NCBI GenBank assembly: GCA_022729835.1
Contig: DZBC01000088.1
Coordinates: forward strand, 1 to 8,800
DNA: 8,800 bases
Direction of reading: 5' to 3'
DNA from: Sulfuricurvum sp.
GTDB taxonomy: Bacteria; Campylobacterota; Campylobacteria; Campylobacterales; Sulfurimonadaceae
In this document: positions 1-5,822 of the stretch, in pieces
Numbering within the stretch: position 1 is the first letter of the stretch
Layout: each line of letters begins with the position of its first letter
The notes under the pieces: generated by a model
The model's input: the letters and a program-made list of their open reading frames with translations, nothing else
The model's database searches: none
What the model was told of the DNA's origin: nothing
Translations under genes and position numbers: made by a program

Positions 1-1
1 G

Positions 2-1318
2 ATCGAGAGCCTCTATACCTTTGATCCGCTCTCCAATAAAAAGCTCGAATCCCACACCAAACTCACCATCTACGCCACCAGCCAGTTTAGCGTCACCCAA
101 GAGAAGATGGCGCTGGCGATCAAGCGCATCGAAGACGAACTGGGCGAACGGCTCGATTTTTTGCTCAAAGAGGGCAAGATCGTCGAGGCGCAGCGGCTCA
201 AACAGCGCTGCGAATTCGATCTGGAGATGCTTCAGGCCACGGGCATGTGCAAGGGGGTCGAGAACTATTCGCGCCTTCTCACCGGAAAGGCCCCGGGCGA
301 AGCGCCGTATACGCTGCTGGACTATTTCGAGCTGCACCATGATCGCTACCTCATCATCGTGGATGAGTCGCACGTGAGTCTGCCGCAGTTTCGCGGTATG
401 TACGCCGGAGACCGTAGCCGCAAAGAGGTGCTGGTGGAGTATGGGTTTCGGCTGCCCAGTGCGCTCGATAACCGCCCTTTGAAGATAGATGAGTTTATCA
501 ACAAAGCCCCGCACTACCTCTTTGTCTCGGCGACGCCTGCTCCGTATGAGCTGGAACTCTCCAGCGTCAAAGCAGAGCAGATCATTCGCCCCACGGGGCT
601 GCTTGAGCCCACCATCACGATCAAAAGCTCGGACAATCAGGTCGAAGATCTGCACGATGAGATCAAAAAGAACCTTACATGTAACGAGCGTGTTTTGGTG
701 ACGGTGCTCACCAAAAAGATGGCCGAAGCGCTCACGAAATACCTCGCCGATCTGGGCATCAAGGTACAGTACATGCACTCCGATATCGACGTGATCGAGC
801 GCAATCAACTCATTCGCGGCTTGCGCGTGGGGGAGTTTGACGTGCTGGTGGGGATCAACCTACTGCGCGAAGGGCTTGATCTGCCCGAAGTGAGCCTCAT
901 CGCCATTCTTGACGCGGATAAAGAGGGCTTTTTACGCTCAGAAACGTCGCTGATTCAGACCATCGGGCGGGGTGCACGCAACGAGCATGGTCGCGTCATC
1001 CTCTACGCCAACAAACTTACCGGCTCGATGCAGCGCGCCATCAACACCACCAACACGCGCCGCGCGCACCAAGAGGCACACAACCGACTCCACGGCATCA
1101 CGCCGCGCACCACGAAGCGCAAACTCGATGCAAATCTCAAAACCGACGATGCGGGCGAACTCTACTCAAAACGCAAAAAGCTCGATAAGCTTCCACCCGC
1201 AGAGCGCAAAAAGCTCGTCGAGGAGCTGACCCGCAAAATGAAAGAGGCCGCCAAAGCGCTGGAGTTTGAAGAGGCTGCGAGATTGCGTGATGAAATTATG
1301 AAGATCAAGCAACTCTAA
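2..1318 (+). CDS. uvrB: UvrABC excinuclease subunit B (5' partial)
   Basis: UvrB is the DNA-damage-verifying helicase-like subunit of cytoplasmic nucleotide excision repair. It is loaded by UvrA and then recruits UvrC. The reading frame is open from position 2, so the gene is cut by the window edge. The 438 residues visible are about two thirds of the usual ~660; the N-terminal Walker A motif and beta-hairpin region lie outside. Visible marks in order are ENYSRLLTG, the DESH helicase motif II (362-373), the GMYAGDRSRKE and GFRLPSALDNRP blocks, VSATP, LVTVLTKKMAE, the block HSDID..ER, INLLREGLDLPEVS and LDADKEGFLRSE, the motif VI-like QTIGRGARN (956-982), and a C-terminal UVR domain (about 1205-1315) with LEFEEAARLRDEI, which contacts UvrC. 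The residues LTCN at 673-684 are encoded by one copy of a repeated palindrome, in a variable stretch just before the conserved NERVLVT block. The identification is essentially certain. Confidence 0.98.
   Translation: MESLYTFDPLSNKKLESHTKLTIYATSQFSVTQEKMALAIKRIEDELGERLDFLLKEGKIVEAQRLKQRCEFDLEMLQATGMCKGVENYSRLLTGKAPGEAPYTLLDYFELHHDRYLIIVDESHVSLPQFRGMYAGDRSRKEVLVEYGFRLPSALDNRPLKIDEFINKAPHYLFVSATPAPYELELSSVKAEQIIRPTGLLEPTITIKSSDNQVEDLHDEIKKNLTCNERVLVTVLTKKMAEALTKYLADLGIKVQYMHSDIDVIERNQLIRGLRVGEFDVLVGINLLREGLDLPEVSLIAILDADKEGFLRSETSLIQTIGRGARNEHGRVILYANKLTGSMQRAINTTNTRRAHQEAHNRLHGITPRTTKRKLDANLKTDDAGELYSKRKKLDKLPPAERKKLVEELTRKMKEAAKALEFEEAARLRDEIMKIKQL
675..684. repeat. TTACATGTAA palindrome, copy 1 (inside uvrB)
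   Basis: A perfect 10-bp palindrome in coding DNA, read as CTT ACA TGT AAC (Leu-Thr-Cys-Asn). This phase differs from that of the three copies in the two-component genes. It falls at a variable spot in the protein, just ahead of the conserved NERVLVT block. Confidence 0.85.
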
Positions 1319-1321
1319 CCA

Positions 1322-1331
1322 TTACATGTAA
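1322..1331. repeat. TTACATGTAA palindrome, copy 2 (uvrB-dedA gap)
   Basis: A perfect 10-bp palindrome filling about half of the 21-nt gap between uvrB and the DedA gene. Its last two bases overlap the AAGGA ribosome binding site of the DedA gene. This is the only non-coding copy in the window. Confidence 0.85.
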
Positions 1332-1339
1332 GGAATCTT

Positions 1340-1909
1340 ATGGAAGATATTTTTAGTTCACTCACCACCTACGGCTACATTGCCCTTTTTCTCTACTCAC
1401 TCGGCGGAGGCTTTGTCGGCCTGATTGCGGCTGGAGTGCTCTCGTTTGCTGGGAAGATGGATATTACACTTTCCATCATGATCGCACTGGTTGCCAACTT
1501 TTTGGGCGATATGTTGCTTTTTTACATGACGCGCTACCAAAAAGGTGACATGATGAACTATCTCAAAAAGCACCGACGCAAGCTCGCACTTTCGCATATT
1601 TTGATGAAACGCCACGGCGATTGGGTGATCTTTTTGCAAAAGTATGTGTATGGGATCAAGACGCTGATCCCGCTGGCCATCGGGCTGACCAAATACGATC
1701 TCAAACGCTTTACGCTGCTCAATCTGGCGGCTTCAACACTTTGGGCTTTGGTGGTAGGATATGGTGCCTATCTCTCGGGCAACGCATTTTTGCAGGCGTA
1801 TGAGGTGATTTTGCAGCGGCCTTATATTGCGCCGTTGATTTTGCTCTGTTTTGCTGGGATTTTGTGGCTCTATCTATCACAAGCCACGAAGAAGCGCAAA
1901 CCCTCCTAA
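1340..1909 (+). CDS. DedA/VTT-family inner-membrane protein
   Basis: This 189-residue integral membrane protein belongs to the DedA (SNARE-associated/VTT) family, whose members act in envelope homeostasis and, in some bacteria, undecaprenyl-phosphate or phospholipid flipping. Hydrophobic segments lie near residues 10-37 (glycine-rich, probably re-entrant), 43-64, 106-116, 125-147 and 162-180. The family core is visible as LGD at 55-57, the amphipathic stretch KYVYGIKTLIP (101-111) in place of the more usual RFxPGxR motif, and a following AIGL...F..LN..AS..WA segment. The acidic N-terminal motif of E. coli DedA is not apparent; instead there is YSLGGG, a pattern I associate with Campylobacterota homologues. 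The ATG is preceded by AAGGA with 5-nt spacing. The gene starts 21 nt after uvrB, so co-transcription is likely, and the gap is mostly a TTACATGTAA palindrome overlapping the ribosome binding site. The family call is firm but the substrate is unknown. Confidence 0.9.
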   Translation: MEDIFSSLTTYGYIALFLYSLGGGFVGLIAAGVLSFAGKMDITLSIMIALVANFLGDMLLFYMTRYQKGDMMNYLKKHRRKLALSHILMKRHGDWVIFLQKYVYGIKTLIPLAIGLTKYDLKRFTLLNLAASTLWALVVGYGAYLSGNAFLQAYEVILQRPYIAPLILLCFAGILWLYLSQATKKRKPS

Positions 1910-1915
1910 AGAGGG
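1901..1915. terminator. Weak candidate bidirectional terminator
   Basis: A 5-bp stem CCCTC/GAGGG with a 5-nt CTAAA loop overlaps the DedA stop codon. It lies between the convergent DedA and pckA genes, 36 nt beyond the pckA stop. The strands continue with only ATT (+) or TTTG (-), so there is no proper U-tract. Position supports a terminator more than structure does. A second short hairpin, CGTAA-GCG-TTACG (1943-1955), includes the pckA stop codon. Confidence 0.35.
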
Positions 1916-1950
1916 ATTACCTGCGCCACGAGGAAGTTAGGGCGTAAGCG

Positions 1951-3537
1951 TTACGAGCCGATCTGCGGACCGGCTGCTGAGAAGTCGAACTCGCTCTCCT
2001 GCGTCTGATACTTCTTGAAGTTGTCGATAAACATTTGACCAAGTCTGTCACGGGTACGGACAAACGCCGCGTCATCTGCCCATGATTCTCGGGGAAAGAG
2101 GATCTTGGGGTTGATGTCTCCTAGCGTGTTGGGGACTTGCATACGGAAGGTGTTGGTGGTCCGAAATACGCTTTTGTTAATGCTACCATCAAGAATCGCA
2201 TTAATGCAGGCGCGGGTATCTTTGATACTCATACGCTTGCCCACGCCATAGGGGCCACCCGCCCATCCGGTATTGACCAAATAGACGTTGACACCGTGTT
2301 TTTCGATCTTTTCACCCAAAAGCTTTGCATAAACTGTCGGATGCAAGGGCAAAAAGGCTTCACCGAAGCAGGCGCTAAAGGTTGCCGTAGGCTCTGTGAT
2401 GCCCCGCTCGGTTCCCGCTACCTTGGCGGTGTAACCGCTGAGGAAGTAGTACATCGCCTGCTCTTTGGTGAGCCGACTCACCGGAGGCAAGACACCAAAC
2501 GCATCGGCGCATAGAAAGATGATATTTTTGGGGTGGGCACCGTGTAGGGTCTCTTCATGGTTTTCGATATGAAAAATCGGATAAGAGACTCGGGTATTTT
2601 CTGTTTTGCTCCCATTGGTGTAGTCCACCACGCCGGCTTCGTCCGCGACGACGTTTTCTAGCAACGCGCCCTTGCGGATTGCGCTGTAGATTTCAGGTTC
2701 GTTTTGGGCACTGAGGTTGATGACTTTGGCATAGCAACCCCCTTCGAAGTTGAACACCCCATCATCGTCCCATCCGTGCTCGTCATCACCGATGAGGCGG
2801 CGGTGCGGATCGGTGGAGAGGGTTGTTTTACCTGTTCCTGAAAGACCAAAAAAGAGACAGACATCGCCTTCATGTCCAACATTGGCCGAGCAGTGCATGG
2901 GCAATTTATTCTCCAGCGGCAGCCAGTAGTTCATCATTGAGAAGATTCCCTTCTTCATCTCGCCGCCGTAGTAAGTGCCGCCAATGACCGCCAGATTGGC
3001 CTCAATGTCGAACACGACAAATACATCCGAATGAAGCCCCTGCTCTTTCCATTTGGGATTAGAAGCTTTGCATGCATTGAGCACGGTGAACTGTGGTGCA
3101 AAACTTTGGAGCTGCTCCATTGATGGACGAATAAACATATTAGTAACAAAATGCGACTGCCACGCCAGTTCAGTCACAAAACGCACCTCACGGCGGCTCG
3201 CTGGAGATGAACCGCAGTAGACGTCTGAGATGTAGAGGTCTTTGTTGCTGAGTTGCTCTTTGGCGATCTGTAACAATTCATCAAAGAGTTCAGGAGATAT
3301 TTTATGATTCACGCTTCCCCACGCGATATAGCGGTTGGAAGGATCACGGTCTACAAAGTACTTATCTTTTGGGCTTCGGCCTGTGAAAATACCGGTGTCG
3401 ACCATTGTCGCGCCACTATCAGCCAGTTGACACTCATTATTACGCAGCTCGTGTTCGATCAACTCTGCATAATCAAGATTGTGGTAAATCTCGCCGGTAT
3501 TTTGAATCCCTATAGCTTGTAAATCAGGTTTGTTCAT
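1951..3537 (-). CDS. pckA: Phosphoenolpyruvate carboxykinase (ATP)
   Basis: PckA catalyses oxaloacetate + ATP to PEP + CO2 + ADP in the cytosol, the first committed step of gluconeogenesis; it can also run in the carboxylating direction. The 528 residues match the usual length of the ATP-type family (about 525-540). Visible motifs are TGRSPKDKY (52-60, substrate-binding Arg54), the YYGGEMKK lysines (189-196), HCSANVG (215-221) with the conserved metal-ligand histidine, the P-loop GLSGTGKTT (231-239), the metal-binding GDDEHGW (250-256), and ENTRVSYP (313-320) with its conserved Arg316. These indicate the ATP enzyme, not the GTP type, and no catalytic residue appears lost. The ATG at 3537 follows a weak AGAAAGA ribosome binding site. 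The gene is single, convergent with the DedA gene and divergent from the cytochrome gene. Its ~50-nt leader holds a TATAAT box and a hairpin. Confidence 0.98.
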   Translation of the reverse strand: MNKPDLQAIGIQNTGEIYHNLDYAELIEHELRNNECQLADSGATMVDTGIFTGRSPKDKYFVDRDPSNRYIAWGSVNHKISPELFDELLQIAKEQLSNKDLYISDVYCGSSPASRREVRFVTELAWQSHFVTNMFIRPSMEQLQSFAPQFTVLNACKASNPKWKEQGLHSDVFVVFDIEANLAVIGGTYYGGEMKKGIFSMMNYWLPLENKLPMHCSANVGHEGDVCLFFGLSGTGKTTLSTDPHRRLIGDDEHGWDDDGVFNFEGGCYAKVINLSAQNEPEIYSAIRKGALLENVVADEAGVVDYTNGSKTENTRVSYPIFHIENHEETLHGAHPKNIIFLCADAFGVLPPVSRLTKEQAMYYFLSGYTAKVAGTERGITEPTATFSACFGEAFLPLHPTVYAKLLGEKIEKHGVNVYLVNTGWAGGPYGVGKRMSIKDTRACINAILDGSINKSVFRTTNTFRMQVPNTLGDINPKILFPRESWADDAAFVRTRDRLGQMFIDNFKKYQTQESEFDFSAAGPQIGS

Positions 3538-3562
3538 GGCTTATTCTTTCTGTGGATTTGAC

Positions 3563-3579
3563 AGACTGCAAAACAGTCT
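3563..3579. promoter_or_regulatory. Perfect hairpin/inverted repeat in the pckA leader
   Basis: AGACTG-N5-CAGTCT is a perfect 6-bp inverted repeat with loop CAAAA. It lies 25-41 nt upstream of the pckA start and just downstream of the TATAAT box. As DNA it sits where an operator would block transcription; as RNA it would be a small 5'-leader stem-loop. Either role is inference. Confidence 0.4.
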
Positions 3580-3593
3580 ATCGAGGTGACAAA

Positions 3594-3599
3594 ATTATA
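3594..3599 (-). promoter_or_regulatory. Candidate -10 box of the pckA promoter
   Basis: On the minus strand these bases read TATAAT, an exact sigma70 -10 hexamer, in an AT-rich context. Transcription would start near 3587, giving a leader of about 50 nt before the pckA ATG. No good -35 hexamer is present 17 nt upstream (ATCTAT), which is common for sigma70 promoters in Campylobacterota. Confidence 0.5.
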
Positions 3600-3633
3600 A
3601 CAGCAACTACTATAAAATAGATATAAAGTCCTC

Positions 3634-3663
3634 TTGACAATTGCTTCACGATTCGATTCTACA
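3634..3663 (+). promoter_or_regulatory. Candidate promoter of the cytochrome c gene
   Basis: An exact TTGACA -35 hexamer (3634-3639) is followed, after 18 nt, by the weak -10 candidate TCTACA (3658-3663). The leader to the ATG would be about 45 nt. A short inverted repeat TCACC-N8-GGTGA (3676-3693) lies in it. The -10 match is poor, so the exact start is uncertain. Confidence 0.35.
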
Positions 3664-3716
3664 CTACGCCCAGATTCACCAAAGACACGGTGACGAAGAC
3701 ACAAAAAGGATAAGCA

Positions 3717-4004
3717 ATGAAAACTCTACTCATGATTCTAGGCATAAGCACCCTGCTACTCGCCAGCGACGCCCCATCGGCCTACCAAAAATGTGCCGCC
3801 TGCCACGGAGCCGCAGGCGAAAAAGCAGCACTTGGCAAAAGCCGCATCATCAATACGATGCCCAAAGCAGAGATCAAAACCGCTCTCAAGGGCTATCAAG
3901 ATGGCAGTTACGGCGGGCCAATGAAAGCACTGATGAAAGGGCAGGTTGCGGGTCTGAGCGAAGCGCAGATCGAACTGATCGCGGAGTATATCGGCGCTCA
4001 GTGA
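3717..4004 (+). CDS. Small periplasmic class I cytochrome c
   Basis: A 95-residue exported monohaem cytochrome c that would carry electrons in the periplasm, probably between respiratory complexes; its partner is not visible here. Residues 1-17 form a signal peptide (MKTLLM followed by a hydrophobic stretch ending LLLAS). The haem-binding motif is CAACH at 26-30, with His30 as proximal ligand. Met69 or Met73 (in GGPMKALMKG) is the probable distal ligand, and the C-terminal helix LSEAQIELIAEYIG is typical of cytochrome c553-like proteins. The mature protein is about 78 residues, near the small end for the class. The ATG has AAGGA at 3706-3710 with 6-nt spacing. The gene is alone on this strand, divergent from pckA, and its last 7 nt overlap the 3' end of the histidine kinase gene on the other strand. 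Confidence 0.92.
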   Translation: MKTLLMILGISTLLLASDAPSAYQKCAACHGAAGEKAALGKSRIINTMPKAEIKTALKGYQDGSYGGPMKALMKGQVAGLSEAQIELIAEYIGAQ

Positions 4005-4030
4005 GCGCCCCATAGCACCGAAATGGTGCT
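3993..4030. terminator. Tandem hairpins over a tail-to-tail gene overlap
   Basis: GGCGCTC-AGT-GAGCGCC (3993-4009) is a perfect 7-bp stem with a 3-nt loop that contains parts of both stop codons of the convergent cytochrome and kinase genes. It is followed by AGCACC-GAAAT-GGTGCT (4014-4030), a 6-bp stem inside the kinase coding end. Neither has a U-tract, so factor-independent termination is uncertain. Symmetry and position suggest a bidirectional transcript end or 3'-end stabiliser. Confidence 0.45.
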
Positions 4031-5191
4031 CCCCTCTCCAAGCTGGCTTTGCACTTCTATCGCCCAGCCATATTCACTCGCTATCCCCCGCACAATATCC
4101 AAACCGATCCCAAAGCCCCCCTCACGCTCACTAAAGCGTGCATATCGCTCAAAGATACGCTGGCGGGTTTCGCGCGACATCCCCTCGCCGCTGTCGCTTA
4201 CATGTAAGGCTTTTGCGTCCAGTGTTAGGGTGATCGATCCGCCTTTGCGGTTGTATTTGACCGCATTGGAGATCAGATTGTCAATGAGGCGACGCAGTTT
4301 GTGTGCGTTGACTTCCAGCACCACCCCGCCCTTCGCCTCAAGGCTTACATGTAAGCCCTTGTGCTCGAATCGCTGTTTGAAATAATCGCAACGCTCACGC
4401 AGTATCCGTGCGGCATCCACGCTCTCTTTTTGCGGATGCAGATCGCGCCCGAGGGTGAGATAGATCAGATCATCATAGATCGCCGCAATGGTTTGTGCGG
4501 CCAGAGCGATCCGCTCCAAGCGCTTGCGCAGCGGCGGCTCAAGCTGCCCCAGATCGATCAGCTCGATAGTGCCTGAAATGTTCTGCAGCGGCGTGCCGAG
4601 TTCGTGCGTCGTATCTTTGATGAAGCGATCAAGCAGCGCCATCGCCTGACGCATCGGTGCGAAGATCAGCCTTGAGAGCGCAAAGCCTGACAAAGCAAGC
4701 AGCAATCCCAGCAATCCGCCATACAACGCCATCGACGAGAGCGCCTGTGTCCGCCACAGGCCATCATCGGGTGTCTCAAACACCAGATAAAACTCCCCTA
4801 CCCCATATGATGCCAATGCAATATAAAAATGGATATACCCCTCTTGCAGCTCAATCACCCGCTTGGGGTTGAAAAATGAGCGCTCCAGTTGCCCCTCAAC
4901 ACGCAATCCCATCGCATCATAAAAGGCGGTTCGATAGGCCAGATCGATCGGAAAAGTTTTAAGCCGTCCCGACTCCTGCGAGAGCCAACCGCGCAACAGC
5001 GGAATGTAACTTTCGCTTTGAAGCTGCATCGCCAGACGGTGTGCGGAGAGCATCTGCTCTTTTTGCGCCCCATAATAGAGCGTACCCACCAGCGAGAGAA
5101 TCAGCAGCGCCATCACCCCATACAGCAGAAAAAAAGAGCGCAGGGTGTGGCGGTTAGCGAAGCTGATAACCGAGTCGCTTGTATGAAACAA
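3998..5191 (-). CDS. Membrane sensor histidine kinase
   Basis: The sensor of a two-component system, which autophosphorylates on histidine and passes phosphate to the adjacent regulator. With the start chosen here it has 397 residues: TM1 about 20-40, a periplasmic sensor of about 115 residues with no fold I recognise, TM2 about 155-177, and the phosphoacceptor segment HELGTPL (His196; Gly at a position more often Arg, Lys or Asn). The HATPase domain follows with N-box Asn305/Asn309 in LIDNLISNAVKY, G1 DSGEG (333-337) and G2 GGFGIGL (358-364). The frame is open up to 5284, but that stretch lies inside the regulator gene. I favour TTG at 5191 because AAAGGA lies 5 nt upstream; this gives a 38-nt overlap with the regulator. 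The ATG at 5113 would cut into TM1. Two TTACATGTAA copies lie inside, both encoding Leu-His-Val. The function is sure, the start less so. Confidence 0.93.
   Translation of the reverse strand: MFHTSDSVISFANRHTLRSFFLLYGVMALLILSLVGTLYYGAQKEQMLSAHRLAMQLQSESYIPLLRGWLSQESGRLKTFPIDLAYRTAFYDAMGLRVEGQLERSFFNPKRVIELQEGYIHFYIALASYGVGEFYLVFETPDDGLWRTQALSSMALYGGLLGLLLALSGFALSRLIFAPMRQAMALLDRFIKDTTHELGTPLQNISGTIELIDLGQLEPPLRKRLERIALAAQTIAAIYDDLIYLTLGRDLHPQKESVDAARILRERCDYFKQRFEHKGLHVSLEAKGGVVLEVNAHKLRRLIDNLISNAVKYNRKGGSITLTLDAKALHVSDSGEGMSRETRQRIFERYARFSEREGGFGIGLDIVRGIASEYGWAIEVQSQLGEGSTISVLWGAH
4198..4207. repeat. TTACATGTAA palindrome, copy 3 (kinase gene)
   Basis: A perfect palindrome, extending to the 12-bp CTTACATGTAAG (4197-4208). 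Read on the minus strand it gives Leu-His-Val just before the G1 box DSGEG of the kinase. Confidence 0.85.
4342..4357. repeat. TTACATGTAA palindrome, copy 4, extended to 16 bp
   Basis: GGCTTACATGTAAGCC is a perfect 16-bp palindrome containing the 10-bp core at 4345-4354. It lies in the kinase gene, 144 nt from copy 3 measured at the centres, and encodes Gly-Leu-His-Val-Ser on the minus strand ahead of the N-box. Confidence 0.87.
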
Positions 5192-5822
5192 TGGTATCCT
5201 TTCCCAGATATGCACGTAGGTTTTTGATGTAGGTACGCAAAGCCCCTTCGCTGGGCGTCTCATCGAAATCATACAGATGATCAAAGATCACCTCATGGCT
5301 TAGTAGTTCACCACGCCGTTGCACCAAAAGCTTGAGCAATCTTGACTCTTTTTGCGGTAGCGCCTTGATGGCTCCGTTTACATGTAAGGCTCCACCCACA
5401 CTGTCAAAAGCCACTCCCGGTGACAACTCGATCAGCGGTGTGTGCGCATGAAAATAGTTACGCCGTAGCATACTCTCAACACGAAGACCCAGCTCCTTCA
5501 TCGCAAAAGGCTTGCGCAGGTAATCATCACCGCCGCTTTGGTAGCCGCGCTCAAGGTCTTCAAGCATCCCCCGCGTACTCAAAAAGATCGCCGGAGTTGA
5601 GAGACCCTCCTTTCTAGCTGAGCGCAGCAGCTCAAAACCGTTACCATCAGGCAAGTTGACATCGAGCAACAACAGATCGAAGCGCCGTTCAAAGAGCATC
5701 ACCTCCGCCGCCTCGTAGGTCATTGCGAGATCTGCGCTGTACCCCTGCGCCTCGAGATACTCCATCAACAGCTCACCTAGATCGGCGTCGTCTTCGAGCA
5801 CCAAAATCGTCGCCTTGCTCAT
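5154..5822 (-). CDS. OmpR-family response regulator
   Basis: A 222-residue DNA-binding regulator, partner of the kinase encoded immediately downstream. The receiver domain (about 1-115) shows the acidic pocket EDD (10-12), phosphoacceptor Asp54 in LLLLDVNLPDG, Ser82 and Lys104 in LRKPF, a complete active site. The C-terminal winged-helix domain (about 130-222) shows LPQKESRLLKLLV, the recognition-helix region EGALRTYIKNLRAYLG and the terminal wing YKRLGYQLR. I start it at the ATG at 5822 because it overlaps the stop codon of the antiporter gene as ATGA, the classic arrangement for coupled translation. An in-frame ATG five codons upstream would lie further inside that gene. Its targets are unknown; the dyads upstream of the block are candidates for autoregulation, which is inference. 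It contains one TTACATGTAA copy. Confidence 0.95.
   Translation of the reverse strand: MSKATILVLEDDADLGELLMEYLEAQGYSADLAMTYEAAEVMLFERRFDLLLLDVNLPDGNGFELLRSARKEGLSTPAIFLSTRGMLEDLERGYQSGGDDYLRKPFAMKELGLRVESMLRRNYFHAHTPLIELSPGVAFDSVGGALHVNGAIKALPQKESRLLKLLVQRRGELLSHEVIFDHLYDFDETPSEGALRTYIKNLRAYLGKDTIVSYKRLGYQLR
5378..5387. repeat. TTACATGTAA palindrome, copy 5 (regulator gene)
   Basis: A perfect 10-bp palindrome in the response regulator gene, encoding Leu-His-Val on the minus strand in the beta-strand region that opens the winged-helix domain. It is followed on the plus strand by GGC, as copy 3 is. Confidence 0.85.

Noticed and set aside
1943..1955. CGTAA-GCG-TTACG hairpin at the pckA stop as a terminator
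   Set aside because: The short AT-containing stem has no following T-run; it is mentioned only as part of the convergent region.
2137..2514. Long plus-strand open frame opposite pckA
   Set aside because: It lies wholly antisense to a strongly conserved enzyme gene and has no domain pattern or ribosome binding site.
3641..4015. A 124-codon plus-strand open frame overlapping the cytochrome c gene
   Set aside because: It is in a different frame from a clear CxxCH cytochrome with signal peptide and ribosome binding site. Its product is low-complexity Arg/Ser-rich shadow sequence.
5192..5284. Extension of the histidine kinase N-terminus to the ATG at 5284
   Set aside because: The extra 31 residues lie within the regulator's winged-helix coding region and do not look like a kinase N-terminus.
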